Below, one piece after another: positions 52,534-62,091 of a stretch of DNA of 64,000 nt (its first letter is position 1; each line of letters starts with the position of its first letter). The notes under the pieces were generated by a model. It was not told the origin of the DNA, did no database searches, and saw only the letters and a list, made by a program, of their open reading frames with translations. This DNA comes from Calothrix sp. NIES-2098 (GTDB lineage: Bacteria; Cyanobacteriota; Cyanobacteriia; Cyanobacteriales; Nostocaceae), in contig AP018172.1 in NCBI GenBank assembly GCA_002368175.1, positions 6,885,001 through 6,949,000 on the forward strand, read 5' to 3'. Both the position numbers and the translations under genes were made by a program.

Positions 52534-54261
52534 TTACAAATCTGCTGCATTAATCACACCAAAACCCCATTTGCTATCAAAAGTTCCTTGGGGTTTACCG
52601 GGGATAGAACTATTTTTGCGTAGCAATTCTTTCACATTAGCTGGTTCGAGTTTGGGGTCGCGTTGTAGGAGTAATGCTACTAAACCAGTGACGAATGGCG
52701 TTGCCATACTTGTACCCGCCATAACCACAAACTTAGAATTGAGCATCATGGAGCGATCCATCGTAGCATTACTAGATAGGGTAGAAACAATCATTGCTCC
52801 TGGTGCTGCTATATCTGGTTTTTGACCATCATTACGCAATGGCCCTTCACTACTGAACTCAGATATTGTATCCAGATCTAAGCCCATGTCTCGCACCTGA
52901 TTATCAATATCTGTGTACTGCACTTTTGTAGTATAGGCGGCAACTGTTATGGCACTGCTAGCTGCTCCTGGTGAGCCGATTTTTACACAGTCCTTGACAC
53001 TTTTACCTGTAAAAAATACTGACGAATGATCGTCAAGCGTCCAGACATCCAAGCGTGTATCGGTGGAACTGGTATTACGTACTCGCAACTGCCAAATACC
53101 ACCCATAACTGGCGAAGGGCCGTTACCACGAATTTGCACAAAGAAATTGTGGTCGCCGTTGCCTTTATCTGGCGCTGGTGTGACGACTTCTACCCGCGAA
53201 TCTGGCAATTGGTAATTTTGGGTGGGATTGCCATCAGTAATAATCTTTTGGAAAGGAGTAACAAAACCGTTGGGACTTCGGAGTGATATTTCTAACTCAC
53301 CCTCACCAGCATACCAACCGTTTAACCATACTATGCCCACTTGATTCAAAGGCACATTAAAGCGCATACCCCGTGATTTTTGCGCAGGTATGGTTGCTTG
53401 ACCGTGAATGTTGTCATTCCCTTCGTTACCGGCTGCACAACAAACAATTCTTCCCGGCCCGGTTTCAGCGTCAATAATCCGCGAAAGGGAGTCGCTACCA
53501 TCATGGGCATCAGCGTGTCCGCCTAAGCTGAGATTAAGCACTACTGGTCGTTTTAATTCCTCGGCTATCCGAAAAACATAGCGGACAGCATCAGCAATAT
53601 GGGCATCTTGTAAATCGGACTTGACAACGACCAATTCTGCCTCTGGTGCTACTCCTGAATAGTTCTCATCTGCACCAGCCGCAATTCCAGCGACATGAGT
53701 GCCATGACCATCAGTATCTTGGGAAACAGTCATTTGTTCGCCGGTAAATTCAGCCCCATAGTCCCCTTCTTTAACTCCCGGGCCTGGCAGTGTTTGATCC
53801 CAAATACGTAAAATTCGCCCAGCAAAGGCGGGGTGCTTGGGGTCAATGCCACTGTCTACAATACCAATGATGACTCCCTTTCCAGTCAGTCCTGTTTTGC
53901 TTTTAAAATCTGGCAACTTTACTTTTCCGGGTGCAACATCCATGCGTAAATGAAGTTTGCGGGATGGTTTGATTCGCTGGATGACATCTTCTTCTGATAA
54001 GGCATCTAAAGCCTGTAACGGTAAGAAAGCCGTGCGCACACTGCCGGAGTTCTGATTAACGCGAATGCCATACTGTTCTAAATGGCTCAAGTCTGCATCC
54101 GGTTCGCAGTAGAGAAAAACAATACTCTTAGTAGGCTTGACAGCGCTTTTAGGGGCTATTAGACCAAGCGATCGCTTGTGTGTTGTTAAAGCTTGTTCTC
54201 CTTCGTTTTGGTAGTCTTGATAAGCCAACAGTAACCCAGGAGAAAGTTTTTCTGGTCTCAT
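52534..54261 (-). CDS. subtilisin-like serine protease (S8)
   Basis: An S8 protease of about 575 residues with an inhibitor-like N-terminal propeptide region (TKSIVFLYCEPDADLSHLEQ ... FLPLQALDALSEEDVIQRI) and the triad D (IVDSGIDPKHPAF, about residue 136), H (DGHGTHVAGIAAG) and S (GTSMATPFVTG, about 518). A large insert in the middle forms a beta-rich P/proprotein-like region (QVGIVWLNGWYAGEGELEISL). No secretion signal is visible. The frame opens at GTG 54273; ATG 54261 (MRPEKLSPG) is preferred. It lies upstream of the CHAT gene on the same strand, 170 bases away. Confidence 0.85.
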   Translation of the reverse strand: MRPEKLSPGLLLAYQDYQNEGEQALTTHKRSLGLIAPKSAVKPTKSIVFLYCEPDADLSHLEQYGIRVNQNSGSVRTAFLPLQALDALSEEDVIQRIKPSRKLHLRMDVAPGKVKLPDFKSKTGLTGKGVIIGIVDSGIDPKHPAFAGRILRIWDQTLPGPGVKEGDYGAEFTGEQMTVSQDTDGHGTHVAGIAAGADENYSGVAPEAELVVVKSDLQDAHIADAVRYVFRIAEELKRPVVLNLSLGGHADAHDGSDSLSRIIDAETGPGRIVCCAAGNEGNDNIHGQATIPAQKSRGMRFNVPLNQVGIVWLNGWYAGEGELEISLRSPNGFVTPFQKIITDGNPTQNYQLPDSRVEVVTPAPDKGNGDHNFFVQIRGNGPSPVMGGIWQLRVRNTSSTDTRLDVWTLDDHSSVFFTGKSVKDCVKIGSPGAASSAITVAAYTTKVQYTDIDNQVRDMGLDLDTISEFSSEGPLRNDGQKPDIAAPGAMIVSTLSSNATMDRSMMLNSKFVVMAGTSMATPFVTGLVALLLQRDPKLEPANVKELLRKNSSIPGKPQGTFDSKWGFGVINAADL

Positions 54262-54887
54262 ATTAGTCACCACGTCTATGTGATTTCCCTTAGTAAATCT
54301 ATGGATTTTAGTAGTCTTAGTTGTTTTAGCATAAATACCAAAAAGGTACTTTTCTCACTTGTATTCTTAGTTGCGAGTATAGTTATCTAAAGTTTTGATC
54401 GAAAACAATAGATAAATTTAGAAAGTGCCGAGAACTTCCCAAAACTGCAACCTACAAACCAGAGAGAAAACACAAAATAACCAAGAGCATAATTTTTCAT
54501 CCGTTGCTAGAAGGAGAAATTGGCTAATTACAGGCTCCCATAATAATTTTCAATGGAATGAAGCATAGGTATTGCTAATTATGATTAGCCGCCAAAGTAC
54601 GATCGGCAAAGCTTTTTATTGCTCCAGTATCTACCTTAATTATTACGGACAAACTTCAATAGAGAAAAATAAAGAATTATTAATTAATTCATCAATTGCT
54701 AAACAGATAAGCATTTCGAGAAATTATATGCAGTAGTTAAAAACTTTTCTATGGCTGACATTTCTCTTTGAGCCGGAAAAGTATAGTGAATTAATATTTA
54801 AGATTTGCATAATTTTCTACCACAGGTAAGAACCACAAAGAAGCTATTATTTGCAACGATCGCTCCTGTAGGTATAGAGAGTAATTC
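54262..54887. other. intergenic region, about 626 bases
   Basis: An AT-rich spacer between the subtilisin-like and GH13 genes. I see no tRNA, repeat or convincing gene. A 51-codon frame from ATG 54581 exists but has no RBS or recognisable features. Confidence 0.35.
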
Positions 54888-56351
54888 ATGCAAATTCAAA
54901 CACCAGACTGGGTTAAACACGCTGTTTTCTACCAAATCTTTCCAGATCGCTTTGCTAGAAGCAAACAGCCTCGCAAACGCCTCTTGCATGAAGCCCGGTG
55001 GGAAGATTGGGAAGCGATGCCAACACTCCAAGGCTACAAAGGCGGAGATTTATGGGGCATCGTGGAGGGCTTAGATTATATACAGGATTTAGGAATTAAC
55101 GCTATTTACTTCACGCCAATTTTTCAGTCTGCTAGCAATCATCGCTACCATACCCACGATTATTATCAAGTCGATCCACTGTTGGGCGGCAATGAAGCTT
55201 TTAAGGAATTGCTAGACGCAGCCCATCAACGCAATATTAAAGTAGTTTTGGATGGCGTATTCAATCACTCCAGCCGTGGCTTTTTCTTTTTCCACGACGT
55301 TCTAGAAAATGGCCCCTATTCCCCTTGGGTGAATTGGTTCAAGGTGCATGGTTGGCCGCTTTCGCCCTATAACGGTGAATTTCCGGCTAACTATGAAGGT
55401 TGGGCAGGGAATCGCGCTTTGCCTGTATTTAACCACGACAACCTCGAAGTTAAGGAATATATTATGGAGATTGCCGAATATTGGATTAAATTCGGCATTG
55501 ATGGTTGGCGGTTAGACGTACCTTTTGAAATTAAGACACCTGGTTTTTGGCAAGAATTTCGCGATCGCGTCAAAGCGATTAATCCCGAAGCTTATATTGT
55601 GGGTGAAGTTTGGGGAGATTCTCGCGAGTGGCTAGATGGAACCCAATTTGACGGCGTGATGAATTATCTTTTTGCTGGGCCCACCATCGCCTTTGCCGCA
55701 GGCGATCGCGTAGTCTTAGAACAAGTGCAAAGCCGCGACTATAAACCCTATCCACCTTTATTTGCGGCTGAGTACGCTGCCCAAATTCAAGAAGTATTAC
55801 AACTCTACCCTTGGGAAATTCAGCTTACCCAATTAAATTTACTAGCTAGTCACGATACCGCCAGGTTAATGACTATTTCTGGGGGCGATAAACCTAGTAT
55901 CGAGTTAGCCACCTTATTGTTACTGACTTTTCCTGGTGCCCCCAGCATCTACTATGGTGATGAAGTTGGTTTACCTGGTGCCATAGATCCAGATTCACGC
56001 CGTGGCTTTCCTTTAGAAGCTAGTTGGGATCGCGAAATTTTCCAAACTCACCGCCAATTAATTGCCTTGCGTCATGCTTACCCATCATTGCGTACAGGCG
56101 ATTACCAAGTTCTCTATGCTCAAGGGGCACTTTACGTATTTGCCAGAACTTTAGGGACTGAGGAGTTGATTATTGCTGTTAATGTAGGTACAGCATCGGC
56201 AACAGCAAATATTGCTATTAGTAGTTTGCGTACTCAACCTAACAAACTTTTATTTGGTACTGCCGAAGTGGAATGGCAAAATGACGGAGAAAATCAGCAG
56301 CTTTCGTTATCTCTCAGCCCACGTGTCGGCTGCATCTTGGGTGTTAGCTGA
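54888..56351 (+). CDS. alpha-amylase family glycosyl hydrolase (GH13)
   Basis: A 487-residue GH13 enzyme acting on alpha-glucans. The TIM-barrel motifs are complete: VVLDGVFNHSS (region I), FGIDGWRLDVP with nucleophile D210 (II), AYIVGEVWG with acid/base E240 (III) and LLASHDTARL with D323 (IV). The start MQIQTPDWVKHAVFYQIFPD is typical of neopullulanase/maltogenic-amylase-like cytoplasmic enzymes, and the GGDLWGIVEGLDYIQDLG block fits. There is no signal peptide, so it probably degrades or trims glycogen-derived maltodextrins. ATG 54888 is the preferred start. Confidence 0.92.
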   Translation: MQIQTPDWVKHAVFYQIFPDRFARSKQPRKRLLHEARWEDWEAMPTLQGYKGGDLWGIVEGLDYIQDLGINAIYFTPIFQSASNHRYHTHDYYQVDPLLGGNEAFKELLDAAHQRNIKVVLDGVFNHSSRGFFFFHDVLENGPYSPWVNWFKVHGWPLSPYNGEFPANYEGWAGNRALPVFNHDNLEVKEYIMEIAEYWIKFGIDGWRLDVPFEIKTPGFWQEFRDRVKAINPEAYIVGEVWGDSREWLDGTQFDGVMNYLFAGPTIAFAAGDRVVLEQVQSRDYKPYPPLFAAEYAAQIQEVLQLYPWEIQLTQLNLLASHDTARLMTISGGDKPSIELATLLLLTFPGAPSIYYGDEVGLPGAIDPDSRRGFPLEASWDREIFQTHRQLIALRHAYPSLRTGDYQVLYAQGALYVFARTLGTEELIIAVNVGTASATANIAISSLRTQPNKLLFGTAEVEWQNDGENQQLSLSLSPRVGCILGVS

Positions 56352-56480
56352 TGTAATTTTGACAAATCTGTAAAGCAAAATGGGGATTGGCTTTTTCACA
56401 ATTCCCCATTCCCCACTCGTGGCGGACATCTTAGAAGTTATTTGCCGAACATGAGAGCAATTGACAAGCAAAGTAGCCGA

Positions 56481-56909
56481 TTAGGAACTTGTACCTCCAG
56501 CAACCATTGCAGGTACTAACACTGTATCAATAACATGAATTACGCCATTGTCAGTCAGAATGTCAGTTTGGATGACGTTGGCATCATTTACCTTAATTGC
56601 ACCATTAGCAGACTCAATTGCTAAAATTGACCCTTCAAGAGTCTCAGCTTCTTGAATCTGGATTAAATCATCAGATCTCACATCCCCAGAGGCTACGTGA
56701 TACGTGACAATCTTCTTCAGCTTGGGAATATCTTGCAGTAACGAATCTAAACTTCCCTCTGGCAGTTTAGCAAAGGCATCGTCAGTCGGTGCAAAAATTG
56801 TTAAAGAACCAGGACGCTGGAGAACTTCTGTAAGTCCCACAGCTTGAACAGCCTTCACCAAAATGGTGAAATTTCCTGCATTAATCGCAGTTTCCACAAG
56901 ATCGGCCAT
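56481..56909 (-). CDS. fasciclin domain protein
   Basis: A 142-residue protein consisting of a single fasciclin domain: TEVLQRPGSLTIFAPTDDAF, KKIVTYHVASGDVRSDDL and the C-terminal VIHVIDTVLVPA. No signal peptide is obvious. Proteins of this type are numerous in cyanobacteria and usually of unknown role. One, CupS, belongs to the CO2-uptake NDH-1MS complex, but this gene is about 39 kb from the ndhF-ndhD-chp operon. Confidence 0.9.
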   Translation of the reverse strand: MADLVETAINAGNFTILVKAVQAVGLTEVLQRPGSLTIFAPTDDAFAKLPEGSLDSLLQDIPKLKKIVTYHVASGDVRSDDLIQIQEAETLEGSILAIESANGAIKVNDANVIQTDILTDNGVIHVIDTVLVPAMVAGGTSS

Positions 56910-57067
56910 GAGGTTGAGTGACTTTATTAACTTACTGTTACAACCTACTTATAAAATGATAAAAAGCTCTCAACCTCTATCAATAGAGAGGTTGCTAACA
57001 ATTGACTACACAGCATTAGATCGATTGGTACTGCTAAACTGGGGAATGACCCCAAGAACCAATAACT

Positions 57068-57304
57068 ATGCTCAAGCGTTCTAAGTTCGAGACAACTCAG
57101 TCTCAGATTATGCACCGTGCCGAGGATCTAATTAGTGCAGCCTCCAATCGGTATCGCATTACGGTTCAGGTGGCAAACCGTGCCAAGCGTCGCCGCTATG
57201 AAGATTTTGAAAGTGCAGAAGATGCAATGATGAAACCAGTACTCCGGGCAATTATCGAAATGTCCGATGAACTGACTCAGCCAGAGATTATTGGCGAAGT
57301 ATAA
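57068..57304 (+). CDS. rpoZ: DNA-directed RNA polymerase omega subunit
   Basis: This 78-residue protein has the cyanobacterial RpoZ signature: RAEDLISAASNRYRITVQVA followed by NRAKRRRYEDFESAEDAMMK. The first residues (MLKRSKFETTQSQIM) are normal. Omega helps assemble and stabilise RNA polymerase. ATG 57068 is the only plausible start. The next gene, 78 bases later, encodes an exported protein. Confidence 0.95.
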   Translation: MLKRSKFETTQSQIMHRAEDLISAASNRYRITVQVANRAKRRRYEDFESAEDAMMKPVLRAIIEMSDELTQPEIIGEV

Positions 57305-57382
57305 AAATAGCGCTGAGTTGAAAGTGCCGATCGCTGATTACAAAAGTAGTCGTATTACACTTTTAACTCAGGATATTTACTT

Positions 57383-57943
57383 ATGAAAAAAAAGTTTTTA
57401 CTTAGGTCAATTGCCCAATTTTTAGTTTTGAAGTCTAACTCAATATTTAGAACTCTTGACTCAGCACTCCTTTTAATTGTGGTGAGTTTAATTATTTTGG
57501 GTGCAGGTTTAGGTGACTCAAAATCTACAACTTTTATAGGCATTCAACCTGCGCTCGCTCAAAGAATCAGTCCTAGCGATCTATGGAAACAGGTGTATCA
57601 AGAGTTACCCAATTTACCTAAAGAAAATAAGTATATAAGCAAGGAAACTGGGAAAGTCGCCGAAAATAGTACCTTAGTCAGTCGCTTGATCCAATATCAC
57701 ATTTACGTCAAAGAGCGTTCCCCAATCTATCGTCTAGATTGGAAGCTGACTCTGGCTGATTACCTAAATGCCAACGAAACTATGTATGACATTACTTATC
57801 CAGGGAATAATACATTGCGAGAAAATCCTATAGAAGGCGATCGCGCAGCTATTGCCAAGCTTACCCGCAGTCAACGTAACGCCTTAGTGCAAGTATTGAC
57901 AAACATCTTTAATTCTAGTTCTCCAGCACCACCCCAACCATAA
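57383..57943 (+). CDS. conserved exported protein of unknown function
   Basis: A 186-residue protein with a long N-terminal basic and hydrophobic region (membrane helix near LLLIVVSLIILGAGLG) and a possible signal peptidase site near QPALAQ. The mature part carries DLWKQVYQELPNLPKENKYIS, RLIQYHIYVKERSP and RLDWKLTLADYLNANE. The pattern looks conserved, but I cannot name a function. It ends 7 bases before the DUF1818 gene. Confidence 0.75.
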   Translation: MKKKFLLRSIAQFLVLKSNSIFRTLDSALLLIVVSLIILGAGLGDSKSTTFIGIQPALAQRISPSDLWKQVYQELPNLPKENKYISKETGKVAENSTLVSRLIQYHIYVKERSPIYRLDWKLTLADYLNANETMYDITYPGNNTLRENPIEGDRAAIAKLTRSQRNALVQVLTNIFNSSSPAPPQP

Positions 57944-57950
57944 TTAGTTT

Positions 57951-58316
57951 ATGGAACGTTTAGTAAAAAGCGGCGCTGGTTGGCGTATTGGCTGGAATCC
58001 CAATGCACCTGAATTTAAAGGACTATTGGGTACAGATGATTGGGCGATCGAGTTAACAGAAGCCGAATTAAACGATTTTTGCCGCCTCTTAGCAAAGCTA
58101 GCAGACACAATGAAACAACTAGCAACTGAATTGATGGATGAAGAGAAAATTGCTTGCGAAGCCGAAAGCGATTTATTATGGATGGAAGTTGAAGGCTATC
58201 CCCATGCCTACAGTCTGCGTTTCATCCTAAATACAGGGCGATGTGCAGAAGGTCGGTGGGATGATTCTGCTGTTCCTGGTCTATTGCAAGCTACTGGAAT
58301 GCTCAAGGTTTTTTAA
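57951..58316 (+). CDS. DUF1818 family protein
   Basis: A 121-residue protein with WRIGWNPNAPEFKGLLGTDD, ELTEAELNDFCRLLAKLADT, the ELMDEEKIACEAESDLLWME segment and FILNTGRCAEGRWDDSAVP. This is the cyanobacterial and plastid-lineage DUF1818 family. Function unknown. It starts immediately after the preceding exported protein and they probably share a transcript. The tRNA-Pro gene follows 50 bases later. Confidence 0.85.
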   Translation: MERLVKSGAGWRIGWNPNAPEFKGLLGTDDWAIELTEAELNDFCRLLAKLADTMKQLATELMDEEKIACEAESDLLWMEVEGYPHAYSLRFILNTGRCAEGRWDDSAVPGLLQATGMLKVF

Positions 58317-58366
58317 ATTTACCTCTTGATTTCCCTCAAGCTTATTGCTATTATAGTAATTCTGAC

Positions 58367-58440
58367 CGGGGCGTAGCGCAGCTTGGTAGCGCGCCACTTT
58401 GGGGTAGTGGAGGTCGTGGGTTCAAATCCCGCCGCTCCGA
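58367..58440 (+). tRNA. tRNA-Pro (anticodon GGG)
   Basis: A 74-base cloverleaf. The acceptor stem is CGGGGCG with CGCTCCG (one G-T pair) plus discriminator A. The D arm contains AGCTTGG, the anticodon stem is CCACT/AGTGG with loop TTGGGGT giving anticodon GGG at 58401-58403, and the T arm is GTGGG-TTCAAAT-CCCGC. No CCA is encoded. Confidence 0.97.
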
Positions 58441-58913
58441 TTGATAAAATCCCTAATCCGCTATTCTAGAAATCAGATTAGCGGATTTTTTCATGGGAGC
58501 CTAAACCAGAACTGTAGCCATTCCGTACCAACCAGAATCTACATCTTTTACTAAGCTTGCAACAAATAGCGATCGCTCTTTCGCCCATTTCTACATTTCT
58601 TAATTATGCCAAGATATTTCACAAGCTGGAATGCAAGCATAATAAGGGCCGCAACGATGGCTGGTAAGAAACGTTTGACGAAAAAGCATAAAAAATTATG
58701 CTTGCGACATCTAAAAAGAGCGCTCGCCATGCTGCAAGGCTTGATAAATCGTTGTCACACTTCAGTTAAATGTTTTGAGAATGTGCAAACTCAAACTGGA
58801 AACACTCTGTTTTGATTAAATTGATAATTAGCAACTTGAATTAGTAATACTAGCAGCCATTCAGGGAATACTGAGAAAGAGGCAAATAGCCAACTTTAGG
58901 TAATTGTAACTGT
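58441..58913. other. intergenic region, 473 bases
   Basis: After the terminator at 58455 the region has a HIP1 site (GCGATCGC near 58568) and a 69-codon frame at 58606 that is very basic in its first half but has no RBS or recognisable family. I regard the latter as non-coding. The promoter of the TpsA-type gene is expected here. Confidence 0.35.
58455..58491 (+). terminator. intrinsic terminator after tRNA-Pro
   Basis: AATCCGCTA (58455-58463) pairs with TAGCGGATT (58479-58487), followed by T residues through 58491. It lies 14 bases after the tRNA 3' end. Confidence 0.85.
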
Positions 58914-61577
58914 ATGAATTGGCAGCATATTTTCAGTATTGCTGGATTATTTACTATTTGCAATATAGCATTTGCTAACCCCTGTAATGCTCAGGCGATC
59001 GCGGCTGATGGTACTCTCCCTACAAACGTTGCTTCTCCCGATAATCTCAATTTTTCGATTACAGGTGGTAGCCAAGTTGGAGACAATCTTTTTCATAGTT
59101 ATAGGGAATTTTCTGTACCCACTGGTGGTTCTGCCCAATTTAATAATCCTACATTTATCCAAAATATTATTAATCGAGTCACGGGGAGTTTACCTTCCTA
59201 TATTGATGGCAAAATTCATACCATTGGTAATGCCAATTTATTCTTAATTAATCCTAATGGAATTATCTTTGGGCCTAATGCCAAATTAGATATTGGTGGC
59301 TCATTTCTAGCCTCTACAGCTAATAGCTTAAAGTTTGCTGATGGTAAAGAGTTTAATACATCTCCAGATCAAACTCCGCCTTTACTGAACATAAATGTTC
59401 CTATCGGATTGCAGTATTCTGGTAACTCAGCAACTATCAAATTAGAGAAAGCCAATCTTGCAGTACCAACAAACCAAACCCTGGCGCTCATCGGTGGTGA
59501 AGTAACGATGAATGGCGGTAAGTTGATTGCAGATAGCGGCCGTATTGAAATAGGTGGAGTAGCTGGTTCAGGTGTGGTTGGACTATCATCAATAGGAAGC
59601 CAGTTCCAATTAAATTTTCCTAGCGATTTAGCGAGAGCCAATGTATTACTTAGCAATCATGCTCTGGTTACAACTAGTGGTAATGGAGGTGGTAGTATCC
59701 AACTCACAGGAAAACAGTTAACAATTGAGAACTCTCGTGTATCAGCAGGAACGTTAGGCCCTATCTCCGGGGCTAATCTCAGATTAAATGCTTCAGATGC
59801 TGTCATCGTATCCAGCAACAGCATGACTGGAACTTTTGACAATGGTTTATTTGCTCAAAATATTGGTAGTGGAACCAGCTTAGGAATCACAATAAATACT
59901 AACCAACTTCAAGTTGAAGGCGAAGCTCGCATATCTACCGCCACTTTACATGGTTCTTCAGGAAAAGGAGGCGATTTAACTATCAATGCTGCGGATACTA
60001 TTGAACTAAGCGGAGTTGATTCAGATAATATTTCTTTATTTACTGGATTATTAACAGATACATACGGTAGTGGTGCAGGAGGAAACTTAACTGTCAATAC
60101 AGGGCAGTTGTTGATCCACAACGGAGCGCAAATATCAGCTGCAACTTTCGCAGATGCAAAAGGTGGAACCTTGACAGTTAATGCTGCTAATAGTGTGAAC
60201 TTAACCGGAGTTTCGCCATCTGATTTCTTGGTGAGTGGTTTGTTTACAGCAGTTCAACAAGGTAATGGACAAGCTGGAGATTTAATAGTTAATACAAGAG
60301 AGCTAATTATCAATGATGGCGCACAAATTTTCGCTGGGAGTTCAGCAGGGGGAAATAGTGGGAACCTGATTATTAACGCTACCGATTCTGTCAATGTCAC
60401 AGGCGTTTCCCCTATTTATCGATTTCCTGGTGGTATTTTCAGCGGCACAAATCCTTATAGTACAGGTGATGCAGGCAATATCACAATTAATACAAATCAA
60501 TTAACAGTTCAAGATGGAGGTAATATTGCTGTTGAAACTCTCGGTTTCGGTAAGGGTGGAATACTAACTATAAATGCAACTGATTCTGTTCATTTATTAG
60601 GTCAAGGCTCTCTTAGAGAAGACCCATTAGATTCAACTCGCTTAATTCCTACCTTTAGCAGTTTATCTGCAAGTGTTTTAAACAATAACACTATTAATAA
60701 TGCTGGCAACTTGGAAATTTTTACTGGGGAATTATTAGTACAGGAAGGCGCTAGGTTAAGTGTTGATAATGAAGGCTTGGGTAAAGGGGGAAATATTAAT
60801 ATTCAAGCTAATTCAATACGGCTTGATAATGCTGGCAATTTTCAACAGGATGCAGGAGGCATTCAAGCTACAACTAAATCTGGTGAAGGTGGGAATATAA
60901 CATTACATATTAAAGATATTCTATTAATGCGCAACGGCAGTAAAATTACTACTGATTCTACAGGTGGTAATGGTAATGGTGGCGATATAAATATTAATAC
61001 AAATTTGTTAGCAGGTGCTGAAAATAGTGATATTACAGCTAATGCAATTCAAGGTCGAGGTGGCAATGTACAAGTTACGACGCAAGGAATATTTGGCATT
61101 GAATTTCGTCCTGAGCTTACACCTGAAAGTGATATTACAGCTAGCTCTCAGTTTGGATTAAATGGTGTTGTCGAGATTAAAACTTTGGCTGTCGATCCAA
61201 GTAAAGGACTTGCTGTTTTACCAGTCCAACCAGATAACGCGTCAACATTAATTACTCAAGGTTGTGGACAGTATAATCCAGAAGAATACAGCCGTTTTGT
61301 TGTAGCTGGACGAGGTGGATTACCACAAAATCCAGAGGTAGCACTGGGTAGCGACACAATCTTAGAAGATATCCAAACAGTTCCAATTTCTACAAGTAGC
61401 GATCGCTCTAAAATCAGCGTTACTTCTGCAACCTTACAATCGCCTACTTCTGATGAGATTGTAGAAGCTCAGGGACTTGTAGTTAATCCTCAAGGAGAGG
61501 TAGTTTTAACAGCGCAAACACCAGTCATCACACCTCATATTTCTGGATTAGACCTAGCAAGTTGCCATACGCATTAG
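58914..61577 (+). CDS. two-partner secretion TpsA-type exoprotein (filamentous haemagglutinin N-terminal domain)
   Basis: An 887-residue exported protein. A signal peptide (residues ~1-27, ending near NPCNAQA) is followed by the TPS secretion domain (AIAADGTLPTNV ... SYREFSVPTGGSAQFNN, and NLFLINPNGIIFGPNA, the conserved NPNG block). The rest is repetitive beta-helix, with repeated LTVNTGQLLI-NGAQISA and GNLTINATDSVNV-type units. A shorter C-terminal region follows and the last residues contain a Cys pair (SCHTH region). A cognate TpsB outer-membrane transporter is not in the window. The protein is large and likely surface-exposed or released. Confidence 0.9.
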   Translation: MNWQHIFSIAGLFTICNIAFANPCNAQAIAADGTLPTNVASPDNLNFSITGGSQVGDNLFHSYREFSVPTGGSAQFNNPTFIQNIINRVTGSLPSYIDGKIHTIGNANLFLINPNGIIFGPNAKLDIGGSFLASTANSLKFADGKEFNTSPDQTPPLLNINVPIGLQYSGNSATIKLEKANLAVPTNQTLALIGGEVTMNGGKLIADSGRIEIGGVAGSGVVGLSSIGSQFQLNFPSDLARANVLLSNHALVTTSGNGGGSIQLTGKQLTIENSRVSAGTLGPISGANLRLNASDAVIVSSNSMTGTFDNGLFAQNIGSGTSLGITINTNQLQVEGEARISTATLHGSSGKGGDLTINAADTIELSGVDSDNISLFTGLLTDTYGSGAGGNLTVNTGQLLIHNGAQISAATFADAKGGTLTVNAANSVNLTGVSPSDFLVSGLFTAVQQGNGQAGDLIVNTRELIINDGAQIFAGSSAGGNSGNLIINATDSVNVTGVSPIYRFPGGIFSGTNPYSTGDAGNITINTNQLTVQDGGNIAVETLGFGKGGILTINATDSVHLLGQGSLREDPLDSTRLIPTFSSLSASVLNNNTINNAGNLEIFTGELLVQEGARLSVDNEGLGKGGNINIQANSIRLDNAGNFQQDAGGIQATTKSGEGGNITLHIKDILLMRNGSKITTDSTGGNGNGGDININTNLLAGAENSDITANAIQGRGGNVQVTTQGIFGIEFRPELTPESDITASSQFGLNGVVEIKTLAVDPSKGLAVLPVQPDNASTLITQGCGQYNPEEYSRFVVAGRGGLPQNPEVALGSDTILEDIQTVPISTSSDRSKISVTSATLQSPTSDEIVEAQGLVVNPQGEVVLTAQTPVITPHISGLDLASCHTH

Positions 61578-62091
61578 ATAATCAGAAAAAACTTAACCTA
61601 GGATATAGATTGTAAAAAAATTGTTAGAGATTCCATAAAGTCATCTAATCAATCAAACCGTATTCTTACTGAGGTAAAATTTAAACAAAGTTTAAAAAAT
61701 AAATTTCTTTTAAAGAATAAGCAAATATTTGAATCTATGAATATATCAATATAGTTTAGTCAATTACTGCCTATAGCTTCAAAATCGATTAGTTTGCATT
61801 TGAAAATTTAGCAAAATTACGTAATCTTTTTTCAAGGCTAGATAAAGCAAGTAAATTGCTTTATCTGTCTTATTACTATGTCTTTTGTAAAGTTGATTTT
61901 ATAATAGGGAATTTACATTGAAGCCATTTCCGCCAACAATATAAATAGCAGCCTATTGATAAGGAGAGAATGTAGACAAAATAAAAAATTAACATTGCAA
62001 GTTCATAGCTTATTAGGCAATCATTTCTAATTGAGAAATAAATCTGTTTACTTTTTGCTGACAGTTACTTTACATATTAAAGGTTCAATAT
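61578..62091. other. AT-rich intergenic region, 514 bases
   Basis: No gene-like frame is seen. A 10-bp hairpin (GATAAAGCAA 61841-61850 and TTGCTTTATC 61856-61865, loop GTAAA) lies about 230 bases before the first S74 gene. The rest is AT-rich and should contain the promoter for the RiPP-like locus. Confidence 0.45.
61841..61865 (+). promoter_or_regulatory. 10-bp hairpin upstream of the S74 genes
   Basis: GATAAAGCAA and TTGCTTTATC are perfect reverse complements with a 5-base loop. It may be a terminator remnant of the upstream gene or part of the leader of the S74 operon. No strong T-run follows. Confidence 0.4.

Noticed and set aside
56481..56909. CupS subunit of the CO2-uptake complex
   Set aside because: It has the fasciclin fold but lies far from the ndh operon and many such proteins exist; no specific evidence.
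58394..58410. tRNA-Pro with anticodon TGG
   Set aside because: Folding the stem as CCACT/AGTGG puts GGG, not TGG, in positions 34-36.
58606..58815. 69-residue basic protein
   Set aside because: No RBS, no recognisable motif, and an unlikely composition (basic then low complexity).
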